Shown here: positions 37,018-46,467 of the stretch, piece by piece
How the letters are laid out: every line of letters starts with the position of its first letter
How positions within the stretch are numbered: the stretch's first letter is position 1
Origin: Nitrososphaeraceae archaeon
GTDB taxonomy: Archaea; Thermoproteota; Nitrososphaeria; Nitrososphaerales; Nitrososphaeraceae
Direction: 5' to 3'
DNA length: 64,000 nt
Assembly: GCA_009377575.1 (NCBI GenBank)
Contig: WHTU01000008.1
Coordinates: forward strand, 29,134 to 93,133
The notes under the pieces: model-generated
Told to the model about the DNA's origin: nothing
Seen by the model: the letters and a program-made list of their open reading frames with translations, nothing else
Database searches by the model: none
Made by a program: the position numbers and the translations under genes

Positions 37018-37932
37018 ATGTATACATCAATGTACACCAAAAGATCTCAGATCTCGAGTGTCTGGATTGCGATAACAGCCCTTGCACTATTTACAGTTAT
37101 AGGGTCAGTATCATTTGATAATATTAAAAATGTGTATGCCGCAAAGGACCTAAATGTAAAGGTTTCCATCGACGACGATGATATAGAAAGGGGAAACACA
37201 CAGCAAATTACTGTTATGGTAACAGAAGATGACAATTCCAAAGATAAGATATCTGGTGCCGATGTTAAACTCACAGTGTACCCCCCAGAAACTGATTCGA
37301 CAACAGCCAAGGATGAGACAGACGGAGATGGAAAAGCTAATTTCGACGTAAAGATAGCTGATGACGCAGAGTATGGAACGTACGAAGTTGAAGTGAAGGT
37401 TTCTAAAGATGGCTTTAATACAAAGACTGAAGATTCATCATTTGAAGTAACGGGCTCCGGAGATAACGACAACGAGGATAATAATGGCGGTGATGGTCAT
37501 GAGAATGACACTAACAATGAGGGCGATGACAGTAACAAAGGACATGATAGTGATAACGGAAATAGCGACGATGGAGAGAGTGACGATCAAGCACTTTCAC
37601 AAGGGAATGCTTGTGGAAACGGCGTCCTTTCAACCAATATATTATGTCAAAATGTAGCAAACCAACTACAAGGCGATGGAAATGCAATTAACATCATTGC
37701 AGTTCAGAATGGAGGAGGAGATGAGGAAAGCGAACTAGAGAACGGCATAAGTAATTCACCATTAGCATCCACCTCATCATCGTCAGTTCCCCCGACTCAG
37801 CAGAGTAGTCAACAATCTTCGTCGCTTATCAGTGGGTTGACATATGATGATTCACCTCAATCAATTATTGATCAGTATGAGCAGGCTAGATTAGATCACG
37901 CAATACAAACTAGGTTAAACTATCTGAGATAG
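37018..37932 (+). CDS. Secreted Ig-like acidic protein with the two-Cys motif
   Basis: This 304-residue protein starts at ATG 37018. The signal peptide (SVWIAITALALFTVIGSV) ends near VYAAKD. Residues about 44-145 form an Ig/invasin-like beta domain (LNVKVSIDDDDIERGNTQQI, GADVKLTVYPPETDST, DGDGKANFDVKIADDAEYGT). A very acidic Asp/Asn/Gly linker (146-190) follows. Residues 192-230 carry the motif shared with the 80-residue secreted protein at 16897 (LSQ.N.CGNG.L, N..CQN, QGDGNA.NII). A Ser/Gln linker and a short helical end (SIIDQYEQARLDHAIQTRLNYL) complete it. Probably a surface structural or adhesive protein. The promoter region has TTTAAATAAATATA about 60-90 bases upstream. Confidence 0.75.
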   Translation: MYTSMYTKRSQISSVWIAITALALFTVIGSVSFDNIKNVYAAKDLNVKVSIDDDDIERGNTQQITVMVTEDDNSKDKISGADVKLTVYPPETDSTTAKDETDGDGKANFDVKIADDAEYGTYEVEVKVSKDGFNTKTEDSSFEVTGSGDNDNEDNNGGDGHENDTNNEGDDSNKGHDSDNGNSDDGESDDQALSQGNACGNGVLSTNILCQNVANQLQGDGNAINIIAVQNGGGDEESELENGISNSPLASTSSSSVPPTQQSSQQSSSLISGLTYDDSPQSIIDQYEQARLDHAIQTRLNYLR

Positions 37933-38406
37933 TATCGGCAATTAGACTGTTGACGGAACGGACGTTTAATTAATGCAAGTTACCGAAAATACTGATACCG
38001 CCAAAGGAAATATGAAAACAATGTAAAAACAATGTCTATCGCACCCAGATGAGAACTCACCCATTTCTTTGGCCAATCGTCTTATTTCCTAGTTCCGCAG
38101 GTAGATTTGATATGTATATCAAGGGTAATCTCTTTCGGCAATCGAGCAAAAAATAGTCCCTGCAAGATATCTCGACAATTAAGTATGCTCAAAATTATTC
38201 CAAGCATATATGCTAATATAATCGTAGACAACTATAATACATAAGGATCTAAGGCTACCTTCACTCAGTAAGAGGGAATGTATAATTCACTGAACTTAAC
38301 AATATATAGGTATATCATGAAGTAACCTGGCCAAGTACTACCGATAACGCTGGCCATTGAAAATGATGAAGTTGCCACAAGCGATATCTCTACCGGACGT
38401 TGGCTA
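37933..38406. other. Spacer of about 470 bases
   Basis: No gene of normal size. A 17-codon frame (MQVTENTDTAKGN...) and a direct repeat AAAACAATGTA occur near 38010-38035. Confidence 0.4.
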
Positions 38407-38655
38407 CTACACATGATCTTCGTATTCCTTAACTATCAGCATTGTCTGAGTTGATTTGATCTTCTCGACTCTTCGGATGCTACTTAAAATCTTTCTCAAT
38501 TTTTCAGGAGAATCAGCTGATATCTTTACTATAATATCGTATCTGGACCCATAGACCTTGGAAGCTTCTACAGCCTGAGGAATCGCCATCAATTCGTCAA
38601 TTATGACATTTTCGTATCCGATTTCTGAAGTGATAAGAACGTAAACGCCAGCCAT
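38407..38655 (-). CDS. Stand-alone RAM (AsnC/Lrp ligand-binding) domain protein
   Basis: From ATG 38655 (MAGVYVLITSEIGYENVIIDELM) this is an 82-residue ferredoxin-like-fold domain: strand VYVLITSEIG, helix ENVIIDELMAIPQ, VEASKVYGSRYDIIVKISADS, helix EKLRKILSSIRR, strand IKSTQTMLIVKEY. The usual N-terminal helix-turn-helix of Lrp/AsnC regulators is absent. Such SARD/RAM proteins bind amino acids or similar effectors as oligomers and may modulate full-length Lrp proteins. An upstream in-frame ATG at 38748 would add 31 unrelated residues. Common in Nitrososphaeria. Confidence 0.85.
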   Translation of the reverse strand: MAGVYVLITSEIGYENVIIDELMAIPQAVEASKVYGSRYDIIVKISADSPEKLRKILSSIRRVEKIKSTQTMLIVKEYEDHV

Positions 38656-39161
38656 AGAGTTATTTGTACTTTTAGAGTTACAAGTATTAAAATTCGCTAT
38701 TTTTGCATTCATTAGAAGATACTTCGCGGCGCCATGGAAACAAATCATCTGGCATACTGATCAACTTTGGCGTGATATCATACTCTAATGATGATAAGTG
38801 GAGCAATCCCATAATTAGATACCATTCCCAAAAGAATATGCTTTAGTCATTTGCTCCTGCCTTTTCTTCCTTTCTATTTTCCAATTTGCCGAAGCAAGAT
38901 CCAATTAATTGGATGCGGACGTCCCAGATACAAAAAGGATTCTGAAAAATATTTCTTCAGGTTTTCAGCTTGTGACTCAATCTAATTAAATAAGAGAATC
39001 AATTTCCTGCCAGACCACACGTTTTCGGTGCTAGTAATGAGGTCCTATGTGGATATGCTAATCTAGATATACACGGGGCTAAAGCAGGACTAGTCGTACT
39101 TCACGAGAGTTATGGGGTCGCTATCCTTTATCGGTACACCAGATAGATGTTACAGACTATA
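38656..39161. other. Spacer of about 500 bases
   Basis: Nothing supportable is seen. A 95-codon plus frame from 39112 runs antisense to the membrane-protein gene and is treated as its shadow. Confidence 0.4.
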
Positions 39162-39506
39162 CTATTGTATTCTGGCTTCTGCTTCGATGTGTTTCCTATT
39201 ACTTTTCCATTCCTTTGCGATCGACATAAGAGTTGAAAGAGTGTATACTGGGATGAAATCTCCTACAATAGGGATGAATTCAATCATGTTTACGGCCGTA
39301 GAGATCTTGCTTCTCGTAATATTGTACAACAAACTGACAACAATTGCATCAAATATATCTCCTATAACTGGGACTCCAAAGAAAGGAGCTGCAAAATAAT
39401 CTAGGGCATCCGCCACGACAGATATACCGAGTGCAGTAGTAGCCCTGAGTTTAAACAACGAATTTTTTGCAGAGCCATTTTGTTTGACTAATCCTAGGGT
39501 TCTCAT
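39162..39506 (-). CDS. Small membrane protein with paired P-x-x-GD motifs
   Basis: This 114-residue protein starts at ATG 39506 (MRTLGLVKQNGSAKN). Two hydrophobic stretches are tipped by related motifs: PFFGVPVIGDIFDAIVVSLLYNI and NMIEFIPIVGDFIPVYTLSTLMSI. The spacing recalls small two-helix membrane proteins of the DUF4112 type, but the match is not strong enough to name it. The C terminus is basic and acidic mixed (KEWKSNRKHIEAEARIQ). Function unknown. Confidence 0.55.
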   Translation of the reverse strand: MRTLGLVKQNGSAKNSLFKLRATTALGISVVADALDYFAAPFFGVPVIGDIFDAIVVSLLYNITRSKISTAVNMIEFIPIVGDFIPVYTLSTLMSIAKEWKSNRKHIEAEARIQ

Positions 39507-39727
39507 GAATAAGATCGGCCATCATCGTATATATAGATATCACTAGCGATATACTGGTCGTTTGTAGACACGAGTAGCTTTCTTTAGAACACCCTACTTC
39601 TTTTCCAAGAAAACTCGGTTACGCATTCAAATGAACACAATCTTAAATGTGTAAAGTTGGATTACCAAATAGTCAATGTCGATTCACATTCCACCTAAAG
39701 GATAGTTTGGGCTTTGACTATTTTCGG

Positions 39728-40304
39728 ATGGCTATCGCCACGCTACGTCGGACAATCGTAATCGCTTTGATCCTAGGATTGATATCGGCCGTACTCTATG
39801 TAACTACTCAGAATATGCATGTTTCCGGCCAGACAAACGAACCTTCAGAAAATAACCCACAGAGGTGTGTGAACCCTAGAGCATGTATTCCTTCATCCGC
39901 CTCGTCACAGAATATCAGATCAGTTTTCTTGTTCGTTTACCTTAAAGAAGGGGGCATAGCGGGTATAAGTGAAAGGTCATCCTATGACTCATTCACAAAG
40001 CAGTTAGTACTCCTTGATGGCCTGGGTGAAACGGAACAGGCCCAGATAGTTCCAATCACCCCAGAAACAGAAAATAACCTAAAGAATATTATTAGAAGCA
40101 GTAATTTGCAGAGAATCCAATCGAACTATCCTCCCACACCTGGAAGTGCTGATTATTTTACCTACACCTTCTTCGTAATATTGGACGAGAGAATACATAT
40201 GCTGTAACTTGGACCGATATATCGCTAATGCCCCTGAAGAACTTTTCGAAATAGCACAATCAATTGAAAGCTTCAGATCGACTACAAATGGGCCCGCTTC
40301 ATAA
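39728..40304 (+). pseudogene. Exported protein with two apparent frameshifts
   Basis: ATG 39728 gives MAIATLRRTIVIALILGLISAVLYV, a good signal peptide. The mature part reads NIRSVFLFVYLKEGGIAGISERSSYDSFTKQLVLLDG and TPGSADYFTYTFFVILDE. The frame then ends RIHML-stop at 40207. Moving frame after GAGAGA (40187-40192) gives ENTYAVTWTDIS, and moving again at about 40225-40227 gives NAPEELFEIAQSIESFRSTTNG ending at 40304. The restored sequence is a sensible single domain of about 190 residues. Each break equals one missing base (or two added). An ATG at 39647 upstream is not needed. Function unknown. Confidence 0.6.
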
Positions 40305-40801
40305 ACAATTTAGGCGTTTCACCTCTTCTGTCCGACAGGCAGTTTTTGATAATTTTCGATACGTATTTAGGGAAATTCTTGAGACCGCGTTCATTATTTG
40401 ATGTTGGTTCGGCCAACCAGTTGACGAGTCAACTTGAAACACACTAAAAAGTGCTACGTAATTGAACGACAAATCTTTAATTGATACAATATGTACTCCA
40501 TCAGGTAAAATGATTGGCCAATTAAGGTCTTCAACTAGAAATGCGCAATTAAAGTTGTAATACCGCAATGTTCCTTTGGTAGAGGACAGTACTGTTTGGA
40601 TAGCCACCTATAAAAGAGAGTACAATGAAATACCGATTTGGAAGGGTGTAATTGGAGTGGGAAGAGCTTGAACTATCAATTGGTTACTTGTGATGCGGTT
40701 ATCCCTAATGAGCATCGTAAAGGGAAGATGGAGATATGCTTCGCGAGAAGTGTTGCCCGAATTTCCACATGGCCTTATTATAGTAATCAGGTAGCATAAG
40801 C
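40305..40801. other. Spacer of about 500 bases
   Basis: Minus frames at 40299-40607 and 40608-40826 look random (no domain, no start context). I support no gene here. Confidence 0.35.
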
Positions 40802-41527
40802 ATGTCCTCATCTCCATACAACCCAAAGGATTATTGGATAGAGCAAGGAAGGGTATACAAGAATAATTTTAGGTATAATAACAAATTTGAATTACAAGAG
40901 CGACTATTGATTGAATACCTGACAAGCAACATATTTCCTTCAATATATTCCGAAGGTGCACCGGTAAAATTGTCCGTTCTAGAGGTGGGATGCGGATTCG
41001 GTCGAATCACCAAATTGCTTCTTGCAAACTTTGGCAAATCAATTACGAAGTATGTAGCAGTAGATATGTCATCAGACCAGATTAGAAACGCTAGGCAGTT
41101 CGTCGAAGATCCGTATATGAATGGGAAGGCTGCAACAACTGCTGACGATAATAAAAGTAGAAATGATGATCGTTTGGAATTTATTGTATCTGATATTCAA
41201 TCAGTGCGTTCCACTGACGCTTCCAAACAGAGATACGATCTGGTGCTAGCCTGCGAAGTTCTACTACATATACTTCCCTCTGAAATTGAACAGGTCGTTC
41301 ACCTTTTGACAGAGATGTCCAATAAACATATCATTAACGTAGATTGGTACGAAGAGGAAGTGCCTAAGAAAATTGCCCCTCACAATTTCATTCATCGTTA
41401 TGAAGAGATATATGCAAAAATCCCATCTGTGAAGCAAGTTCGTAGAATACCAATTATAAAGAAAGGAATGCTTTCAAAATTGGATACAAAACAGTCGATA
41501 TTTCATGCTTTAAAACAGACAGTTTGA
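40802..41527 (+). CDS. Class I SAM-dependent methyltransferase
   Basis: This 241-residue protein starts at ATG 40802 (MSSSPYNPKDYWIEQGRVY). Motif I is LSVLEVGCGFGRITKLL, then acidic motif KYVAVDMSSDQIRNARQF, LEFIVSDIQSV and motif IV region YDLVLACEVLLHILP. The YNPKDYWIEQGRVY opening resembles methyltransferases acting on small molecules or sugars. A polar insert (MNGKAATTADDNKSRND) separates motifs II and III. The substrate is not predictable. The 56-residue gene at 41623 follows about 100 bp downstream on the same strand. Confidence 0.85.
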   Translation: MSSSPYNPKDYWIEQGRVYKNNFRYNNKFELQERLLIEYLTSNIFPSIYSEGAPVKLSVLEVGCGFGRITKLLLANFGKSITKYVAVDMSSDQIRNARQFVEDPYMNGKAATTADDNKSRNDDRLEFIVSDIQSVRSTDASKQRYDLVLACEVLLHILPSEIEQVVHLLTEMSNKHIINVDWYEEEVPKKIAPHNFIHRYEEIYAKIPSVKQVRRIPIIKKGMLSKLDTKQSIFHALKQTV

Positions 41528-41622
41528 ACATAATCACCTGTTCAGACAACAACTGAGGGGACGAGATAAATTCAGGAAAATAAGTCTTGGCGGTTTGCCT
41601 TACAAGACAGGAGGAATAACGT

Positions 41623-41793
41623 ATGATGGAGAATGATCGGTATAGTTGCGGATCTCGAGAAGAAAACCAAAAGGCGTCATGGGTAAGATACCTAATTCAT
41701 CTTCTCTTCGATAGTGTTCGCGCAGCGGATATGGCTCGCAAATTGTGTAATAGTGATAGGCAAGTGATCCTCGAAATACAATACAACCCCTGA
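41623..41793 (+). CDS. Small protein, 56 residues, strong ribosome-binding site
   Basis: ATG 41623 (a second ATG follows at once) is preceded by AGGAGG at 41609-41614, 8 bases upstream. The peptide is protein-like: MMENDRYSCGSREENQKASW, then an amphipathic helix VRYLIHLLFDSVRAADMARKL and a strand QVILEIQYNP. The helix-turn-like core may be a small regulator or partner protein. It lies 95 bases after the methyltransferase on the same strand. I recognise no family. Confidence 0.55.
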   Translation: MMENDRYSCGSREENQKASWVRYLIHLLFDSVRAADMARKLCNSDRQVILEIQYNP

Positions 41794-41824
41794 GTAGTTA
41801 AAAAACTACATCTTGCATGATAAT

Positions 41825-42781
41825 TCATAAACCTTGTCGTTTTATCATCGTGGTCATTTCCGTCCTAAGCTCGTTGCATCTGTTCCTGATTGTAACATCC
41901 GTAACTCCAGCAATATCTGCGAAGTATCTCTGAGTCTTGGTAGGGTCTCCGTATTGCTGGGAGATCAGGTAAAGTATTGCCGCTGCCAGCCCCATAGGAT
42001 CCTTACCGGCAGATAGTTCTCTCTCGATGATCTCGTTCATCACCATTATTGAGTGCCGCTTTACCCTCTCGCCAACGTCCGTGGAGTTTGCAAGTCTGAC
42101 CAAGTAGTGCATTTGGTCTATTGATGGCATCCTCAAATCAAACTTCAATACTATTAACCTATAGGCACTAGAGATTTCCCTACACGTAATGTTAATTGTT
42201 TTTGCTACATCATTTAGAGTCCTTGGTATCCCAGCTTGTCGGCAAGCAATGTATACACTCGCCGCAAGTATAGCTTCAGTTGTTCTACCTCTTGTCATTT
42301 TATTGTTTTGGGTCTTTCTGTAGATATAGGCAGTTTTTTCAATTACTGAATATGGTAGTCCCAGTTTTTCTTTACATCTTCTAAGTAAAGAAATCATTTG
42401 ATTTAGGTTTCTCGTTTCCGAGTCAAACTGCATAATGTGGTCCCACTTCCTCAAATTCCACAATTCTTCATGCAACCTTGGATCCAGACGTTTACCTGAT
42501 GCATCTCGATTTTCCTTGCCTATTCTCGTAGATAGATTCGTGAAGTGTAGATTTAACGAATAAGAACCATCTCCTCGATCCCAAATAACGTTCTGTTCGT
42601 CCTGGTGATTCACCTTCCAACCCGGAGACGTTTGAAGCATCCAGTTCGTAATAACTGCTCCACATTTGACGCAAATAATCTCGCCCGACTCCGGATCGGC
42701 GACGACCGAACGCTGCTTTTCCTCGTCACAATGCTTTATTACCTCATTTGACGGTAACACAAGCCCTCTACACATACTCAT
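41825..42781 (-). CDS. tfb: Transcription initiation factor B (TFB)
   Basis: TFB recruits RNA polymerase to the TBP-TATA complex. The N-terminal zinc ribbon is followed by SPGWKVNHQDEQNVIWDRGD (B-reader/linker region) and two cyclin folds: repeat 1 around ETRNLNQMISLLRRCKEKLGLPYSVIEKTAYIYRK..RGRTTEAILAASVYIACRQAGIPRTLNDVAKTIN, and repeat 2 around HYLVRLANSTDVGERVKRHSIMVMNEI, DPMGLAAAILYLISQQYGDPKTQRYFADIAGVTDVTIRNRCNEL. The ribbon is odd: CVKC is intact, but the first half shows only HC (IKHCDEEKQ) rather than CxxC or CxxxxH. Start candidates are ATGs at 42805, 42781 and 42775. Nitrososphaeria carry several TFBs, and this may be a specialised one. Confidence 0.9.
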   Translation of the reverse strand: MSMCRGLVLPSNEVIKHCDEEKQRSVVADPESGEIICVKCGAVITNWMLQTSPGWKVNHQDEQNVIWDRGDGSYSLNLHFTNLSTRIGKENRDASGKRLDPRLHEELWNLRKWDHIMQFDSETRNLNQMISLLRRCKEKLGLPYSVIEKTAYIYRKTQNNKMTRGRTTEAILAASVYIACRQAGIPRTLNDVAKTINITCREISSAYRLIVLKFDLRMPSIDQMHYLVRLANSTDVGERVKRHSIMVMNEIIERELSAGKDPMGLAAAILYLISQQYGDPTKTQRYFADIAGVTDVTIRNRCNELRTEMTTMIKRQGL

Positions 42782-43130
42782 GTACGCAAGCCGGAGATTT
42801 AACACCTTTGAAACGACTATAACATGGCAGCCTATATTATTTCTCTATTGAGGATTATTGGATGCTGGTAGTGATGCAAAAAAGTGATCGATTCATCCTC
42901 ATGATACTCAACTCGGTGCATGTCCGTGTGATTCTAGTCGAAAGAGTGCATGGATCCTTAAACAAGAAATATCAATACGTCGTCATTCTGAAAATAACAA
43001 AGTTAGTAAAGTCAGTTGTTTGACCGGGGTTTGATCTTGGAGGCATCAATTAACGGGAATTATTTTTCTGCGAGCAACACTGAACGAGATTTTACGAAGG
43101 GCTTTCCATCATCCACATCACCAGAACATA
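42782..43130. other. Spacer
   Basis: It holds the TFB promoter on one side and the 3' end of glutamine synthetase on the other. A 61-codon plus frame at 43016 runs into the synthetase gene antisense and is rejected. Confidence 0.4.
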
Positions 43131-44756
43131 TCATACATCATAATACATATAGAATTGTTGCAATCTTGATTCCCCTTTTCCTTCATACTCTCTTAACCTA
43201 GAAATCTCATCCTCCTTAAGGACGGTGTATGTTTCAAGGCATTCGTCATTGAGACACGTATTAGTCAAATAGAGGTGATCACTTTTCAGTGCGGCTATGG
43301 ATTCTTCCAGACTTCCTGGAACTGATTTGATCCCTAGGTCACTTCTTCGTGAATCAGACATCTTGTATATGTTCTCATCAATAGGATCCCCCGGATCAAT
43401 TTTTTTCCTCATGCCATCTAAACCAGCGGCCACGATAGCGGAGAATGCCAAATACGGATTACATGAGGGATCTGGCGCTCTAAACTCTATACGTTTTGAA
43501 TCTCTGCTAAGTTTGTCGTTAATAGGGATTCTCACTATCGCGGACCTATTTCCTCTCGACCACGCTACGTAAACTGGCGCTTCAAATCCTGGAACCATTC
43601 GATAGTACGAATTGACGGTAGGAGACGTTATGGCGACTAGCGATCTGGAGTGATCCAGTACGCCTCCAATAAAATATCTACCTGATTGGCTGATGTTAGC
43701 ATATGCGTCCTCTTCATCAAAGAAAATATTTTGACTAGATAAGGGCTTGCTAGAAGAAGCATTTCCGGAAGATGCTGAGCTCGAAGATGAAGATTTGTCC
43801 CATAGACTTATACTCACATGCATTCCAGAACCATTATCCGCTTTAACACCAGAAGGGTCAGTCTCATCGAATAAGGGCTTCGGCATGAAGTTCGCGATTT
43901 TATTATGTCTCTTGGCAACATTCCTTACAACGTCTTTGTAAATTTGAACATTATCCGCTGCATCAGTAAGCTTACTGTGCATGAAATTAATCTCTATTTG
44001 TCCCGTACTTGCTACCTCGTGATTCAAATTTGTAACTTTGATTCCGTAGTATTTCTTCAACAGGCTGGCAACTTCGAACCTAAATTCTACAAGGGAATCT
44101 TGGAATGGAGGGGCGTCATAGCCCCCCTTTCTGTTTATTGGATACTTTCCTACTCCGTACTGCTCTTCCGATACAATAATGTTTGACGCCGAAGATTGTA
44201 AGTTTGCGACTGGTGAGAGCGTATCGCCATATTTAACGTTGGATTGATTGTCTGTATCGATAATGTTCTCTTCATTGTCGCGGAATGAAATGGTGTCAAA
44301 CACGAAGCATTCGACTTCAGGCCCAATCTGACACGTCAAATTTGACTCTGCTAAATATTCCTCCATGTTTTCGGAGACAAATCTTGGATCCCGCGAAAGC
44401 CTTCCGAATCCAAAACCTTTGTGAACGTTTGCAATTACCGAACCAAGGGTGAAGTTAGTAAAAAAAGGATTTAGTCTCAACGTATGCCTGTCGGGGACTA
44501 GGAGAAGATCTGATTCATTTATTTCTGAGAACCCTTTTACCGAAGAGCCATCTAGTCCTATACCCTTCTTAAGGAAGCCATAGAGCTCGTCATAGTCGCT
44601 CATCACATATTTAGCCAAAAATTTTCCAAGCAAATCAGTATATCTAAACTGCAGAAACTCTATACGTTGTAGCTCTTCTGAAAAACCTATGCCTCGATTA
44701 GCATCTACATCTGTAACGTACGTATCATATTCCCTTTCTTTAGGATGGTAAGACAA
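43131..44756 (-). CDS. glnA: Glutamine synthetase (type I-like), enlarged
   Basis: It makes glutamine from glutamate, ammonia and ATP. At 541 residues it is longer than the usual 440-470. Landmarks: GIGLDGSSVKGF (66-76), metal ligands E147/E149 in GPEVECFVF, NLNHEVASTGQIEINF (H246, E247, E255), ADNGSGMHVSISLW (H313), NSYYRMVPGFEAPVYVAWSRGNRSA and RIEFRAPDPSCNPYLAFSA. Extra length comes from an insert at about 155-210 and a Ser-rich run (about 322-342) after the metal-binding His loop. The bacterial adenylylation block NLYDLPP is replaced by MSDSRRSDLG, so that control is unlikely. Several variations suggest a paralogue rather than the main enzyme. A divergent PII protein lies 4 kb away. Confidence 0.9.
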   Translation of the reverse strand: MSYHPKEREYDTYVTDVDANRGIGFSEELQRIEFLQFRYTDLLGKFLAKYVMSDYDELYGFLKKGIGLDGSSVKGFSEINESDLLLVPDRHTLRLNPFFTNFTLGSVIANVHKGFGFGRLSRDPRFVSENMEEYLAESNLTCQIGPEVECFVFDTISFRDNEENIIDTDNQSNVKYGDTLSPVANLQSSASNIIVSEEQYGVGKYPINRKGGYDAPPFQDSLVEFRFEVASLLKKYYGIKVTNLNHEVASTGQIEINFMHSKLTDAADNVQIYKDVVRNVAKRHNKIANFMPKPLFDETDPSGVKADNGSGMHVSISLWDKSSSSSSASSGNASSSKPLSSQNIFFDEEDAYANISQSGRYFIGGVLDHSRSLVAITSPTVNSYYRMVPGFEAPVYVAWSRGNRSAIVRIPINDKLSRDSKRIEFRAPDPSCNPYLAFSAIVAAGLDGMRKKIDPGDPIDENIYKMSDSRRSDLGIKSVPGSLEESIAALKSDHLYLTNTCLNDECLETYTVLKEDEISRLREYEGKGESRLQQFYMYYDV

Positions 44757-45067
44757 TTTATTATTTATTTTATTAACGGCCGTAAAATATATATTCTTTA
44801 GCTTCAGAATTATTTACATTTCCAAGACGTTGAGCAATATATCCTTCCATTTGTAAAAAATACTTATAGAATCCTACCGCAATTATGCAATATGTAAGGT
44901 TTTCCGGAGCCCGCTTGGATCATTAAAACTTTTCGACGAATGCCTTGAGATAAGGTTGCAGACGGTCCTTAAACCCTCTAGAGTAGCCATTCCTATGTTG
45001 GAATTCAGGGATTGAGCTAAGGTTAGACCTGTAGCAACGTTTGTGTGACTGAGCACAACAACCTCTG
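44757..45067. other. Spacer of about 310 bases
   Basis: Contains a 70-codon minus frame (44883-45095) overlapping the 3' end of the creatininase gene. Its ATG-initiated part (MTEVVVLSHTNVATG) is mildly protein-like but unsupported. Confidence 0.35.
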
Positions 45068-45850
45068 TCATTTGCGAGATATCCCATATTTCCATTCATT
45101 CTTCTCCATGTCATTTAGAAATGATAGTAAAATGGTTTCGAGAGTATTTAAGATATCAAGTCCTTTTTCAACAGTTGCTTTCATTGGGGCTCCGGTGGTA
45201 CCAGTATCTGACAGTTCGTTGAATTTCCAATAAATCCTCACATAGGCCGGCAATTTCGGAATTAAATCTTTAGGCGCGTTAATCATTTGCACCAGGTCAG
45301 GCCGTACAGCGAGCATCGCAGACGTCTCTGCTTCACCACCATGGCCTAAACCATCCCAGACGTCGAAAAGATTGTGCCTAGATTGGCCGACCAGAGCCCA
45401 CCAGGCCTCCAGACAGGCGATTACTACTGTCGGGTGCTTGCTCTTTACATACCTGGACGCGATCTCTATTGGTGCAATATTTCCATCGTGACCATTTATG
45501 ATTAGAATCCTACTAATACCATTTTTTATTATACTGTGACAAATGTCTTGGATTAGCCTTACTAAAGTCCCAGATTGAAGACTAATAGTCATTTGGTAAT
45601 CACCGTGATGTGAGCTCAGACCATATGGAAGGTAAGGAAGAATTATCACATTATTTAATTTGACTGCGACTCTTTTGAGCAGCTCAGTCGGAAAAATAAA
45701 ATCTGCTCCAAACGGCATGTGATCACCGTGATTTTCACATGCCCCAATGACTACTATGGCAGTAGTACTGCTGTTGATGCAACTCTTTACTTGGAGAGCG
45801 TTCATATTCGCAAGTTCATCATTCTTGTCGATTTTCGTATCCACTTTCAT
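45068..45850 (-). CDS. Creatininase-family amidohydrolase (creatinine amidohydrolase/MftE/ArfB type)
   Basis: From ATG 45850 (MKVDTKIDKNDEL) it is 260 residues. Metal-site blocks of the family are present (numbered from an upstream in-frame ATG at 45982): VVIGACENHGDHMPFGADFIF with E83, H85 and D94, the SSHHGD loop near H125/H126, IINGHDGN with H165, and LGHGGEAETS with E217 or E219. The family includes creatinine amidohydrolase, the mycofactocin peptidase MftE and the F420/riboflavin pathway formamide hydrolase ArfB. Archaeal members near this branch are often ArfB-like, but the substrate cannot be decided here. The first 44 residues of the longer frame lack family character. Confidence 0.8.
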   Translation of the reverse strand: MKVDTKIDKNDELANMNALQVKSCINSSTTAIVVIGACENHGDHMPFGADFIFPTELLKRVAVKLNNVIILPYLPYGLSSHHGDYQMTISLQSGTLVRLIQDICHSIIKNGISRILIINGHDGNIAPIEIASRYVKSKHPTVVIACLEAWWALVGQSRHNLFDVWDGLGHGGEAETSAMLAVRPDLVQMINAPKDLIPKLPAYVRIYWKFNELSDTGTTGAPMKATVEKGLDILNTLETILLSFLNDMEKNEWKYGISRK

Positions 45851-46467
45851 GTGACTTCTTATGGGAAAGGTACCATAAGTGTATTGGAATTGAATTCTAC
45901 ATTGATAGTCACAGAGATGGCAATATAGAAGAATAAACATGTTGTTTTTTGCCCCGATGCAATAATGCCATGAACGACGCATAAATAGAATCTCGTTATT
46001 CAGCGCATATTCTGGGAATCTCTAAATTGAGATCACTACAATATTGTACTGAAAATATTTTGTCACCGTTTGACATCAGACATTTAATCACAATCAAATA
46101 CAATTTCAACTAAATTCATTTCTGGGGAGAGTCTAATCAATAACATGCAATCTCTTTAATAATTAGTGATTTTGGATGAGTCACGTAGTAAAGTGCTTAT
46201 CTGTTGGTTGAATTGGACTTCACTCAGTAGAGGCATTTATGCCTTCCATTAGATTACTTATCAGCAATTGAAACCTGTATTGAAGTAGTTTCAGACCTGC
46301 AGTCCTATTGAAGTCGGTAAGATATGGGCCATATCATCGCTGCATAACAAAAATGTAAAAGATTCAAGACGAGCAAAATCATTGCATCGGCTTTAACATT
46401 AGATTGTCCTTGGTAAATTATCCGTACTTCTTAAATAATTTGTACCGTCACAATCTTATACAGTGAC
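45851..46467. other. Spacer of about 610 bases
   Basis: AT-rich, stops in all frames, no recognisable gene. Divergent promoters for the flanking genes are expected here. ATCTTATACAG at 46453 may be the TATA region of the PH-domain-like gene. Confidence 0.4.

Noticed and set aside
44883..45095. 70-codon minus frame next to the creatininase gene
   Set aside because: Overlaps the end of a real gene in another frame and lacks support.
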